Origin: Candidatus Formimonas warabiya
Lineage (GTDB): Bacteria > Bacillota > Dehalobacteriia > Dehalobacteriales > Dehalobacteriaceae
Reading direction: 5' to 3'
Assembly: GCF_002777255.1 (NCBI RefSeq)
Contig: NZ_CP017634.1
Coordinates: 2,182,903-2,246,902, forward strand
Length of the DNA stretch: 64,000 bases
Of the stretch, positions 45,172 to 53,469 are shown piece after piece. The notes below the pieces were generated by a model, which was not told the DNA's origin, did no database searches, and saw only the letters and a program-made list of their open reading frames with translations. Every line of letters starts with the position of its first letter. Positions within the stretch are counted from its first letter, which is position 1. A program made the translations under genes and the position numbers.

Positions 45172-45209
45172 TAAAAAAAGACAACCAGTTATTTTTTAAC
45201 TGGTTGTCT
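45172..45209 (-). terminator. Strong terminator hairpin in the prpF leader
   Basis: On the minus strand AGACAACCAGTTA pairs perfectly over 13 bp with TAACTGGTTGTCT and is followed by seven Ts. It lies between DUF3870 (stop at 45331) and prpF. A second hairpin CGTTTGA-GGAAA-TCAAACG stands just before it. It ends the upstream transcript or attenuates prpF and the genes after it. Confidence 0.8.
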
Positions 45210-45330
45210 AATAGTTTTAACGTTTGATTTCCTCAAACGATCACATATAGAACAGTTAACCCGATTCTTTTTTCCCTTCAATCTGTAGCCGGCATTCGTC
45301 TGCTCAATACCAGGATCGCATACGAAACGG

Positions 45331-45672
45331 TTACATGCCTCTATACTTATTATATTCCCGATAGAGGTCCTTTAATGAAGCAATGATCGCATTTTTTGCC
45401 GCACCATGATAGGTATCCATAATCTCGGAGATGAGGATATCTACCCCATCCGCCAGGCAAAACCCCACTAAGCAATGGTGCACAATATCATTTGCTAAAT
45501 CCGTAATTAATGTACACTGCGCATTCACAATGACCCCATACTTCCTGTCAATCTCTACCACAACGGCGAGATGATCGAAAGGGCCTTTTGCCGCCATGCC
45601 CTGGGGTAATGCGGCATGACCAGCCAAAAATACTGTCCGCGCTCTTATCTGCTCTCCCCCCTCATTCCTCAT
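45331..45672 (-). CDS. DUF3870 domain protein
   Basis: 113 residues that fit the DUF3870 family: TVFLAGHAALPQGMAAKG near the N-terminus, then VVEIDRKYGVIVNAQCTLIT and the end ISEIMDTYHGAAKNAII. The middle is a small alpha/beta fold without catalytic motif. The family is often found beside carboxylate or amino-acid transporters and ring-modifying enzymes, but its function is unknown. AAAGGAAAA precedes the ATG. It lies between the DASS symporter and the prpF leader. Confidence 0.7.
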   Translation of the reverse strand: MRNEGGEQIRARTVFLAGHAALPQGMAAKGPFDHLAVVVEIDRKYGVIVNAQCTLITDLANDIVHHCLVGFCLADGVDILISEIMDTYHGAAKNAIIASLKDLYREYNKYRGM

Positions 45673-45769
45673 TTATTTTCCTTTTCTGGCTTTATCCCAC
45701 ATCATTTTATTCTACATAAAACCATGATTCCCTTTTTATGGATCTCCTAAACCACACCGATCCGACATC

Positions 45770-47236
45770 TTACCACAAACCAAGAAGTTTCCAATAGGGC
45801 AAGCCAATCACCAAAAGGGCGATGGTACCCGCTATGGCCAGCAGCCCTCCCAATTTCCACCATACGCCGCTGTCCGCCACGTAGCCCGTTCCCGCCAAAA
45901 TAGGCCCTACGGCATTGGTGTAGGGGGCCAGGGTGGAACCGTAAGAAAGGGACAAAGACAACAAGAGCGTGGTCGCCATGGGATCAATCTTTGCCGCCAG
46001 TGCCATGGCAAAGAGCACCGGGTAAAAAGAAGCCGCGAAGGCTGCTGTGGAAGCAAACAGATATCTGGGCAAGATGCTCAGAATCGTCAGGACCGTCAGG
46101 ACCAACAGGGGATTTAACCCGGCCAGGGGTAAGACTTTGCCCATCACATCCGCCAACCACTCAAAAAATTTGGCGTCTGACAGGGTAGCCGCAATCCCCA
46201 AAACGCCGGCATACCAAATGAAGGTGGTCCAGGCTCCTTTATTCCCCGCCAAGGATTCCCACTTCACCGCACCAAAAAGCAGGCACAGGGAAACAAAGGA
46301 AATGGCTACAATCGTGGTATCAATTTTGGTAATGCTGGTCGTGGCCCACCCAAGAATCGCCATCAGAAAAAAGAAGGCCAAATACTTTTCCTCTTTTGTC
46401 ATGGGTCCTAATTCTTGAAGCCCTTGGGTGGCAATAGCCTTGCTTTCCGGAATCGCCTTTAATTCCGGGGGATATACTTTGTACACCAGCCAAGGCATCA
46501 GGAAAAAGACGAGCAGGCAGGGCACAGCCGCGGCGAGAAACCACAAAGCCCAGCTTACCTCAATGTTTAGGATGGAGACGGCAAAGGCCAATACCACAGC
46601 ATTGGAAGCCCCGGCAGTGATAAACATGGCATGGCTTGTCAGGCTGTTTTGATACTCCAGGGCGGTGAGATAAGCGCCGATTTTTTTCGCGGTCGGCCCC
46701 GGCACAGAGCCCAAAGCCACAGCCAGGCTTTTAAAAATGGGATAAACAATGCCGCCGGACCGGGCGGTATTGGATGGGGTGGCCGGGCTGACAATTAAGT
46801 CGCTCAGGGCCATACAATAACCAATGGCCAGGGATGATTTGCCAAAACGTTTCAATAAGAGATAAGAAATTCTTTTGCCTAAATTGGTATCGACAAAAGC
46901 CTGCCCAATTAAAAAGGCGGAAAAAACCAGCCAGGCCGTTCTATTAGAAAAACCACTCAAGGCTATTTTATAATCACTAAACACAATCCCTGCAATGGAA
47001 CACGCCGCCAGCAACACCACCGGCTCCGGAAAAGGCTTGAAGATAACGCCCAGTATCGCCCCGGCATAAATCGCAAATATATGCCAGGCTTCCGGGGTCA
47101 GGCCGGGGGGAGCATCCACAAACCAGATCAGGATGGGCAGGCCAAATACTAAAACCACTTTCCACCATTTGCTTCTCAAGGTGGTAACGACCGGCCCGCT
47201 GCCCTTTTGCAGCGTAACTTCTGACTGTTGACTCAC
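45770..47236 (-). CDS. DASS-family Na+-coupled di/tricarboxylate symporter
   Basis: About 488 residues from a GTG at 47236 with GGGAAGG upstream; a TTG at 47257 is less likely. There are some twelve transmembrane helices. Family signatures of the SLC13/DASS group are SPATPSNTARSGGIVYPI (the SNT substrate/Na+ motif in the first half) and its mirror near LPRYLFASTAAFAASFYPV, plus GSTLAPYTNAVGPILAGTG. The charged N-terminus stays cytosolic. It imports succinate, malate, citrate or similar anions with Na+. It leads the carboxylate block, so it probably supplies the pathway's substrate. Confidence 0.88.
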   Translation of the reverse strand: MSQQSEVTLQKGSGPVVTTLRSKWWKVVLVFGLPILIWFVDAPPGLTPEAWHIFAIYAGAILGVIFKPFPEPVVLLAACSIAGIVFSDYKIALSGFSNRTAWLVFSAFLIGQAFVDTNLGKRISYLLLKRFGKSSLAIGYCMALSDLIVSPATPSNTARSGGIVYPIFKSLAVALGSVPGPTAKKIGAYLTALEYQNSLTSHAMFITAGASNAVVLAFAVSILNIEVSWALWFLAAAVPCLLVFFLMPWLVYKVYPPELKAIPESKAIATQGLQELGPMTKEEKYLAFFFLMAILGWATTSITKIDTTIVAISFVSLCLLFGAVKWESLAGNKGAWTTFIWYAGVLGIAATLSDAKFFEWLADVMGKVLPLAGLNPLLVLTVLTILSILPRYLFASTAAFAASFYPVLFAMALAAKIDPMATTLLLSLSLSYGSTLAPYTNAVGPILAGTGYVADSGVWWKLGGLLAIAGTIALLVIGLPYWKLLGLW

Positions 47237-47306
47237 TAGCAAACACTTCCTTCCCAAAGAGATAATTTTGGTACCTGCACAGTAAGGTTGCTATTTTGTC
47301 CTCGGC

Positions 47307-47414
47307 TTAACTGATGCTAGACATTCGTGGGTCAATTCTCAAAGTTAGGGCTCCATTTACATACCCGCTCACCCCTTCCCTAGCAAAAATAAAGCCGGCA
47401 ATCAGAATAAGCAT
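47307..47414 (-). CDS. 35-residue hydrophobic peptide upstream of the symporter
   Basis: Starts MLILIAGFIFAREGVSGY at 47414 with AGAGGAAAA 5-6 nt upstream and ends SSIS at 47307. The first 11 residues are hydrophobic, enough for a short membrane segment. It stands between another tiny ORF and the DASS gene, 70 nt before the latter. Some Na+ symporters need peptides of this size as small accessory subunits; that role is an inference from place and size. Confidence 0.5.
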   Translation of the reverse strand: MLILIAGFIFAREGVSGYVNGALTLRIDPRMSSIS

Positions 47415-47500
47415 AGATTTTCCTCTTCTTACTCCGGCTGCCGGCTTAATGCCTTTTCTTTTCCCTTCGCTAGTTGGGAGATCAGGGCAAAAACAGCAAA
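47388..47500. repeat. Direct repeat, intact copy (spans the tiny ORFs)
   Basis: This segment recurs at 47768-47878 with about 80-85 percent identity by eye; both contain taatgccttttctttt and cccttcgctagttggg. Confidence 0.6.
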
Positions 47501-47527
47501 GATCCGCCATCCCATTCGCTGGTTCAT
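47429..47527 (-). CDS. 32-residue peptide upstream of the symporter
   Basis: MNQRMGWRIFAVFALISQLA at the N-terminus then basic residues to a stop at 47429. The ribosome site is excellent (AGAGGAGGTA). It has one short hydrophobic helix. It is 14 nt before the next tiny ORF, so the two are likely co-translated ahead of the DASS symporter. A decayed second copy of both lies at 47768-47878. Confidence 0.5.
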   Translation of the reverse strand: MNQRMGWRIFAVFALISQLAKGKEKALSRQPE

Positions 47528-47767
47528 TACCTCCTCTACCCCTTCCTTTTGTTGGGGCGGAGGTACATCAGCAAATTATTTCTTATTTAATCAATATTTT
47601 CAATTATTAAGCTCCTTTATTATTCATGCTATTAAAGATATCTCTCTATTTAAAATTCAAGATAATTTAGGAATCCCCTCTCGAAAAATTTAAGCTTTTT
47701 CCTATTTTTCCCTCAACTATGCTTCCTGTTCGACGCTCCCTTAGAGGATAAGATAAATTATCCACAT

Positions 47768-47878
47768 AAAAGATAAAACCAGCAATCAGAATAAGCACGA
47801 CTTTTCTCTTACTCTGCTTGCTGGCTTAATGCCTTTTCTTTTTCCCTTCGCTAGTTGGGGATCAAGACAAAACAGCAA
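47768..47878. repeat. Direct repeat, degenerate copy of the tiny-ORF segment
   Basis: This is the same segment as 47388-47500, but with an extra A that shifts the first ORF's frame and with the second ORF starting GTG and running out of register. It is the one recognisable item in the gene-free 47528-48169 stretch. The rest is AT-rich and should hold the promoters of the symporter operon and the SASP gene. Confidence 0.6.
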
Positions 47879-48169
47879 AACACGGTTTTTTAGTTGTTAT
47901 TACTTTATATTTTTCTAAAACGAAAAATATACTTCCACTTTTAATATTAAACCTATTCGATATCCTATTTAAAATTCCTCTTGTAAAATTTAAATTTTTT
48001 TCTTATTTTTTCCTCAATTTATGTCCTAATCTGCCCTTGTTTTCCAGGATAAAATCTTTTTAGCTGGTGCAAATGGTGACAAAAAAACCATTTTCTTTTT
48101 AACATAAGTTACTCATAATCACACACAATATAATGCGTGCGTAATTAAAATGTGAGGGAGGTTTTTCAC

Positions 48170-48349
48170 ATGGCAAGACGGAGAGGCGTAATGTCTGAAC
48201 AGTTAAAAATGGAAATTGCTAAAGAATTAGGGATTTACAATACCGTTCAGACGGAAGGATTCGGCTCCGTTCCGTCCCGGCAGTGCGGTAACATGGTGAA
48301 ACAGGCGATTGAAATCGCGGAAAGAGCCATGTCCCCTACCCTGAAATAA
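48170..48349 (+). CDS. Alpha/beta-type small acid-soluble spore protein
   Basis: 59 residues from the ATG at 48170 (GGGAGG upstream). Family features: [11 protein letters not shown], which includes the GPR protease cleavage region, and [20 protein letters not shown], the conserved DNA-binding helix with G and QxG-like spacing. SASPs coat DNA in the spore, convert it to an A-like form and change UV photochemistry toward spore photoproduct. That product is the substrate of the SplB encoded 3 kb away. The protein is expressed in the forespore, so a sigma-G promoter is expected upstream. Confidence 0.9.
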   Translation: MARRRGVMSEQLKMEIAKELGIYNTVQTEGFGSVPSRQCGNMVKQAIEIAERAMSPTLK

Positions 48350-48366
48350 CCTTCAAAAGCGCACAA

Positions 48367-48393
48367 AAGCACCAGGGATGATCCCTGGTGCTT
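48367..48393 (+). terminator. Rho-independent terminator of the SASP gene
   Basis: AAGCACCAGGG-ATGAT-CCCTGGTGCTT, an 11 bp perfect stem, followed by AATTTTA, 17 nt after the stop. Confidence 0.85.
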
Positions 48394-48488
48394 AATTTTA
48401 CTTTCAAAATTTATAAGTTTCAAAAGGTTGAAAGTATAAGAGCAACTAGGACTTCCGCCGTCGCCAAAGGCTTGGCAAGCCAAGCTGT

Positions 48489-49625
48489 CTAATTAAAAAT
48501 CTTTGTGAAGAGCCAGGAGCGTTTGATCCGGACGGCATGGGCGGGACATAATTCCTGGCAGCAAAAACAGCGAATGCACTTGTCTAGGTCTGCTTTCGGC
48601 CTGCCTTTTTCCATGGTAATCACGGAGGGAGGGCAGCTATTTTTGCACACTTCACACCCAGAGCAGAGGTCATGTTGAAACAAAGGCCGGGGAGTGAGCC
48701 AATTGTCTAGATAACGCTCCATCCATTTAGGAAATTTGCCCCGGTAAAAATGGATATTTCTTGTGGAGGGTATTTTAAAATCAAGGATTTTTAAATGGTC
48801 TAAGGCATCGCCTACAATATTTACCTGCCCGTCCGTCAATCCTCTTTTTTGGGCTACTACCAGTGTGGGCACCCGGTCCATGTTCAATCCGATTAATTTT
48901 GCCCCCACCCAGTCGGCTCCATAGGGACTGACACTCCCCACCAAAGCTTTTACCGGCCGGGGTGTCCCGGAAGAGGGACCCTCTCCTTCCATGCCCATAA
49001 TGCCATCAATCAGGGAGAACCTGGGCTTGATTTTTTGGCAGATATCAACCAGCAACTGGCAGAATTCTTCCTGCCCGGGCATTTTCAAGTGATACTCCGC
49101 TTTCATTAGCCCCGGTATCACGCCAAACAAATTTTTTACCGCCCCGGTAAAAACCGTCATACCATGAGTTTTTAGTTTGCCCAGGCTGATTAAGCCGTCG
49201 GCGCTCCACATGGCCCGGGACAGGGTCAGCGATTTGACGAGAGAACCATCTTCTACAGGAACAGTAATCGTCTCCACATCATAATTCAAGGCACAGCCGG
49301 TTTTCGCGGCGACCTCCTCCATGCCTGTGGATTTATAAATCCCTTTTAGCCAGAGCGGGGTAAAAGGCCCCCCTGGACTGTCGCCGATCACCACCCGGCA
49401 GCCTGCCTGCATCAGTTCCTTTGCAACCGCTTCCACCACAGCAGGGTGAGTGGTCACGGCAGCCTCAGGTTTCTTTTTCATTAAAAGATTTACTTTTAAA
49501 AAGATGGTTTCCCCGGGACGGAACAGGTGAGAACCCCCGCCAAAGGCAAGAAACATGCGGTGTACGGCATGGTCGACCTCTTCCTGCCGGTATGAATCGC
49601 ATCGACCTAAAAAAACAGTCTCCAT
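48489..49625 (-). CDS. DUF362 domain protein with 4Fe-4S ferredoxin tail
   Basis: About 378 residues from the ATG at 49625 (GAGGGGG upstream). The DUF362 domain occupies most of the protein, with FLKVNLLMKKKPEAAVTTHP, GDSPGGPF, LGKLKTHGMTVFTGAVKNLF and IDGIMGMEGEGPSSGTPRPV. The C-terminus has two [4Fe-4S] motifs, CSGCEVCKNSCP and CIRCFCCQELCP. DUF362 proteins are of unknown function and common in anaerobes. The ferredoxin tail suggests an electron-transfer reaction. There is no link with its neighbours beyond position. Confidence 0.8.
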   Translation of the reverse strand: METVFLGRCDSYRQEEVDHAVHRMFLAFGGGSHLFRPGETIFLKVNLLMKKKPEAAVTTHPAVVEAVAKELMQAGCRVVIGDSPGGPFTPLWLKGIYKSTGMEEVAAKTGCALNYDVETITVPVEDGSLVKSLTLSRAMWSADGLISLGKLKTHGMTVFTGAVKNLFGVIPGLMKAEYHLKMPGQEEFCQLLVDICQKIKPRFSLIDGIMGMEGEGPSSGTPRPVKALVGSVSPYGADWVGAKLIGLNMDRVPTLVVAQKRGLTDGQVNIVGDALDHLKILDFKIPSTRNIHFYRGKFPKWMERYLDNWLTPRPLFQHDLCSGCEVCKNSCPPSVITMEKGRPKADLDKCIRCFCCQELCPAHAVRIKRSWLFTKIFN

Positions 49626-49890
49626 GATAACCCCCTCAGAGCAGGGAACCTGCTGCGCTAGATGACCCACCGGCTGCTCTTGCCAAAGGACTCAGAACCT
49701 AAGGTCACCCGGATAAATGATTGAATTTGAGACTTCGATCAAGAAAGGGAATAATCCTGCTTTTATCATCTCCCTTTATAAATCCAATTATGACTGTGTA
49801 TTACAATATCTTGCTTTGCTATAGGATTCTGCCCATTCAACGGCTTCAGAGACGGCAGGCACGGTTGCACCGGAACACCTTTAGGCATCG

Positions 49891-49914
49891 AAAAAGGAGT
49901 CCGCCAGGACTCCC
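49891..49914 (-). terminator. Terminator of the LysM-protein gene
   Basis: On the minus strand GGAGTCC-TGGC-GGACTCC followed by TTTTT, 17 nt after the stop. The remaining bases of the 49626-49890 stretch hold nothing I recognise. Confidence 0.85.
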
Positions 49915-49930
49915 TTCTTTATTTCACTTA

Positions 49931-51184
49931 CTAACTGCTGCTGTGGCAGCTGTCTTTGTCCGTACTGCTATGGGGGGTGTGGTGTTTGGCCTGATGGTGT
50001 TTCGACTTTTCCGGGCAGTGGGGCATTTGCTGCATCATCGGGCACACGGGCATCATTCCCATGGGGTCCATTTGTTGCGCCATCGGGCCCATCTCCATTT
50101 GCTGCGCCATCTGACCCATAGGCATCATTTCCATCTGCTGCCCCATCTGGCCCATAGGCATCATTTCCATCTGCTGCCCCATCTGGCCCATAGGCATCAT
50201 TTCCATTTGCTGCCCCATGGGCATCATGGGCATCATCTCCATTTCCTGGGCCATGGGCATCGCAGACATCATCTCCATTTGCTGCATCATCGGGCACGTG
50301 GGCATCATGGACATCATCGGACACATTTGCATCATCGGCATCATGGGGTAATTTTGCTCCATCATTGGCTCCATAGGCATTTCCTCCATGATCGGCTCCA
50401 TGGGCAGTTGGGACTGTGCTTCCGTTTCGGCCAGGGGCGCCGCAGGCATGGGAGAAGGTTGTTCCGGCGGGCTATAGTAATATTTCTTTTCCACAACCTC
50501 TTTTTCAACAGGGACTTTTACTTTATGGCCGGGAGAGATTTTGTCAGGATCTGAGATATGTTTATTGGCAGAAATCAGTTTTTGCAAGGGAACACCAAAC
50601 ATTTTCGCGATCTTAAACAAGGTATCCCCTGTCTTAACCACATAAATCATTGTTTGCAGGTAATTCGGCCCTTCCTCTTCCGCCCCGGACACTTTTGCAG
50701 GCATAGGGGCAGGCGCCACATGACTAGGTGCCACTTTACTTGGCGCTTCATAAGCAGGTGCCACATAACTAGGTGCCGCTTTGCTAGGTGCCTCATAAGC
50801 AGGTGCCGTCATCATCGGCGCTTTGGGAGCAGTGTTTTTCATGCCCGCTTTTGTGATCGCCTGATAATTGACGTTCTGGCTCATCCCTCCGCTCGGTATA
50901 TACACCGGCATATTCACGTCAATCTTGTTGGGATCGGCTATTTGGGAATTGGCGGCAATCAGGTCTTCCAAGCTGACGCCATATTTTTTGGCGATCAGCC
51001 ACATGGTATCTCCTTTTTTGACTACATGCACATTGGATTTTCCAGGAATATGAATCATAAGCCCGACTTGGATGTAGTCCGGGTCAGCAATGTCCGGATT
51101 GGCCGCAATTAAATCCTCCAGGCTGACACCGAACCTTTTCGCAATAAGCCACAAGGTATCCCCTTTTTGAACCTTATAGTCCAC
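49931..51184 (-). CDS. LysM protein with Met-rich repeat tail (spore coat SafA-like)
   Basis: 417 residues without a signal peptide. Two LysM domains open the protein (YKVQKGDTLWLIAKRFGVSL and HVVKKGDTMWLIAKKYGVSL); a third is at about 183-230 (YVVKTGDTLFKIAKMFGVPL). They are joined by an Ala/Pro-rich linker with repeated APSYVAPAYEAPSK. Residues 265-400 are Met/Gln/Pro-rich, including tandem 12-residue MEMMPMGQMGQQ units. A His/Cys/Ser-rich end follows. Signal-less LysM proteins of this layout are typically spore coat or cortex-interface proteins such as SafA. The Met-rich part could bind copper or resist oxidation; that is inference. Confidence 0.75.
   Translation of the reverse strand: MDYKVQKGDTLWLIAKRFGVSLEDLIAANPDIADPDYIQVGLMIHIPGKSNVHVVKKGDTMWLIAKKYGVSLEDLIAANSQIADPNKIDVNMPVYIPSGGMSQNVNYQAITKAGMKNTAPKAPMMTAPAYEAPSKAAPSYVAPAYEAPSKVAPSHVAPAPMPAKVSGAEEEGPNYLQTMIYVVKTGDTLFKIAKMFGVPLQKLISANKHISDPDKISPGHKVKVPVEKEVVEKKYYYSPPEQPSPMPAAPLAETEAQSQLPMEPIMEEMPMEPMMEQNYPMMPMMQMCPMMSMMPTCPMMQQMEMMSAMPMAQEMEMMPMMPMGQQMEMMPMGQMGQQMEMMPMGQMGQQMEMMPMGQMAQQMEMGPMAQQMDPMGMMPVCPMMQQMPHCPEKSKHHQAKHHTPHSSTDKDSCHSSS
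50093..50215. repeat. 36-bp minisatellite in the LysM-protein gene
   Basis: About three tandem 36 bp units, with degenerate flanking copies, encode the MEMMPMGQMGQQ repeat. Near-identity of the units suggests recent expansion; copy number is likely to vary between strains. Confidence 0.7.
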
Positions 51185-51428
51185 TTGTCAAGTCCTCCTT
51201 TCAATGATTTTCAGTACAATATATGCGGACCAAAATCAATCGTGACACGGAGGACAGACCGCCGGTAAAAAAGGACATAGATGGTCCCAGCCGGGATCGG
51301 TAGGGATCCGTTCCCTGGGACCGGGGTTCGGGAAAAGAAAAATGATCTTTTCGTTTTTCGGCAATAATAAAAAGGTAGTGCCGCAACCGAAGGGCAAGAA
51401 TAGGCGAAAACTTATGGAGGCGAATGGA

Positions 51429-52454
51429 ATGAAGGACTTCATCCCCAAAAGAGTTTATTTTGAACAGAAGGCCCTGGACTATCCTTTGGGCCGTGAGTTG
51501 TGGGCCCGTTTCCGGGATTTAAACATTCCCCTGGAAAAAATCACTTCACACAATAGGATCAGCGGGATCCCGGGTAAAACTCCTCATGAAGCATACCGGG
51601 AGGCCAAAGCCACCTTGGTGGTCGGCGTAAGAAAAACACTCAAGTTTGAAGGCTGTAAACCTTCGGCCCATTACCAAATCCCTCTTGTAACAAGTTGCCC
51701 GGGCAAATGTGAGTACTGCTATCTCCAAACGACCTTAGGGAAAAAACCCTACATCCGGATTTATGTGAACCAGGATGAAATACTGCACCAAGCTGCGCAA
51801 TATATTGAGGAAAGAAAACCGGAGATTACCGTTTTTGAAGGTGCCGCCACCTCGGATCCCTTACCTGTGGAACCATACGGCGGGGCCCTGGCCAAGACCA
51901 TCGAATTCTTCGGGGAACAGGAATTTGGCCGTTTTCGTTTTGTCACCAAGTTTGCCAATGTGGATCCCTTGCTGAAACTGGCCCATCAGAACCATACCCG
52001 TTTTCGTTTCAGCCTGAACAGCGATGAGGTCATTGGGAACTTTGAACATGGCACGCCGCCGTTACGCGAGCGGATTGAAGCGGCCTCCAAGGTTTCCTAC
52101 GCCGGCTACCCCCTGGGCTTTATTATTGCGCCGATTCTGATTTTTGACGGCTGGAAAGACCAGTACCGGACGCTACTCACGCACTTGAAACAGCAGTTGT
52201 TGCCCTCTGCCCTGGATGATCTGACCTTCGAACTCATTACCCACCGTTTTACCCAAAGGGCAAAAAAGAACATCCTGGACCTATTTCCCGACACAAAGCT
52301 GGTGATGAAGGAAGAAGAACGGCGGGTAAAATACGGCCAATTCGGCTATATCAAATACCTTTATCCCAAAGAGGACTATGAGGAATTAAAGGCTTTCTTT
52401 TTAAGGGAAATTTCCCAGGTCTTTCCCCAGGCGAAAATCGAGTATTTTGTCTAA
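51429..52454 (+). CDS. splB: Spore photoproduct lyase
   Basis: 341 residues from the ATG at 51429, 8 nt after GGAGG. The radical-SAM cluster motif is SCPGKCEYCYLQ (C-x3-C-x2-C), followed by the family's VYFEQKALDYPLGREL N-terminus, FEGAATSDPLPVEPY, and the C-terminal FGYIKYLYPKEDYEEL. It uses S-adenosylmethionine to split 5-thyminyl-5,6-dihydrothymine in germinating spores. It lies immediately before uvsE (12 nt) in one transcription unit, and near the SASP gene whose product creates the substrate context. Confidence 0.92.
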   Translation: MKDFIPKRVYFEQKALDYPLGRELWARFRDLNIPLEKITSHNRISGIPGKTPHEAYREAKATLVVGVRKTLKFEGCKPSAHYQIPLVTSCPGKCEYCYLQTTLGKKPYIRIYVNQDEILHQAAQYIEERKPEITVFEGAATSDPLPVEPYGGALAKTIEFFGEQEFGRFRFVTKFANVDPLLKLAHQNHTRFRFSLNSDEVIGNFEHGTPPLRERIEAASKVSYAGYPLGFIIAPILIFDGWKDQYRTLLTHLKQQLLPSALDDLTFELITHRFTQRAKKNILDLFPDTKLVMKEEERRVKYGQFGYIKYLYPKEDYEELKAFFLREISQVFPQAKIEYFV

Positions 52455-52466
52455 AAGAGGTAAAAC

Positions 52467-53420
52467 ATGAAAATACGCTTAGGCTACGCGGCCCTCAGCC
52501 TTCAATTGGAAAATTGTTCTCCGGCCAAAACCGTCACCTTTAAAACCTATTCCGGGATAGCGGACCAGGAAGCCCGGCTGGACAAACTCCGCCGAGTAGC
52601 CCGGCAAAATATCGAGAATACGTTCCGGGTGCTGCGGTACAATACCGCCCATGATATTCTGCTCTACCGTTTTTCTTCCCAGATCATTCCTTTAGCAACT
52701 CATCCTTTGGTGGAAGATTGGGATTACCTGAGGGAATTTGCCCCTGAACTTCAGGGCCTTGGCCACTATTGCCGGGCTCATCATCTGCGGGTCAGCGCCC
52801 ATCCGGACCATTTTACCGTAATAAACAGTCCCGATGAAGCTGTGGTAGCGGGTTCCATCAAAGACTTAGACTATCATGCCGGACTTTTTCGGGCCATGGG
52901 ACTGGACAAACAGACCAAAATGGTGCTCCATATCGGGGGACGGTATCAGGATAAAACCGCGTCTTTAAAAAGGTTCCTTGCCAATTTTCAGATGCTTCCA
53001 TCCCATATTAAAAGCCGATTAATGCTGGAAAATGACGACCGGTCTTACTCTGCGGGCGACGTCATTGAAGTGTGCCGGAAACTGAAGGTTCCCATGGTAT
53101 TGGATGTCCACCATCACCTGGTCCATCACGCCGGGGAACAGCTTTCCCGCCTGTTACCCCAGGTCTACGCCACCTGGACCCATCAAATTCCCAAACTTCA
53201 TTTTTCCAGTCCCCGGTCCCCGGAAAAAATCCGCTGCCACGCCCAGGAGATTGACCCGGAATCCTTTTATCACTTTATCATGACGGCGCGGGAATTTAAC
53301 CAGGATATCGACGTGATGCTGGAAGCGAAGAATAAAGATCTGGCCCTCTTCGCCTTGGTGAAAGAAATGAGCCGGAAAAAAGGGGTAACCCTGATCAATG
53401 AAGCCATGATGAGGATATAA
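52467..53420 (+). CDS. uvsE: UV damage endonuclease
   Basis: 317 residues, TIM-barrel AP-endonuclease-like UvsE. Motifs: RLGYAALSLQLEN at the N-terminus, NIENTFRVLRYNTAHDILLY, FRFSSQIIPLATHP-type metal loop, VSAHPDHFTVINSP, LENDDRSYSAGDVIEVC and LDVHHHLVHH (metal-binding His). It nicks DNA 5' of pyrimidine dimers and other lesions without a photolyase or UvrABC. ATG is preceded by AAGAGG. Together with splB it forms a UV-damage repair pair. Confidence 0.9.
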   Translation: MKIRLGYAALSLQLENCSPAKTVTFKTYSGIADQEARLDKLRRVARQNIENTFRVLRYNTAHDILLYRFSSQIIPLATHPLVEDWDYLREFAPELQGLGHYCRAHHLRVSAHPDHFTVINSPDEAVVAGSIKDLDYHAGLFRAMGLDKQTKMVLHIGGRYQDKTASLKRFLANFQMLPSHIKSRLMLENDDRSYSAGDVIEVCRKLKVPMVLDVHHHLVHHAGEQLSRLLPQVYATWTHQIPKLHFSSPRSPEKIRCHAQEIDPESFYHFIMTAREFNQDIDVMLEAKNKDLALFALVKEMSRKKGVTLINEAMMRI

Positions 53421-53441
53421 AAAAAGCCCCAAGGGCTTTTC
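53421..53441. terminator. Bidirectional terminator between uvsE and hslO
   Basis: AAAAAAAGCCC-CAA-GGGCTTTTCT: a short GC stem with A-run and T-run on its two sides, so it can serve both convergent genes. Confidence 0.7.
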
Positions 53442-53469
53442 TGGTTCCGGATGATCATGAAACCTTTTT

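Noticed and set aside
47388..47878. The duplicated 110-bp segment as tandem riboswitches
   Set aside because: The intact copy encodes two ORFs with good ribosome sites, and no known riboswitch consensus is visible; still open if peptides prove not to be conserved.
49721..50554. Plus-strand ORF with very His-rich translation
   Set aside because: It is the antisense of the Met-rich repeats of the LysM gene; Met codons read as His on the opposite strand.
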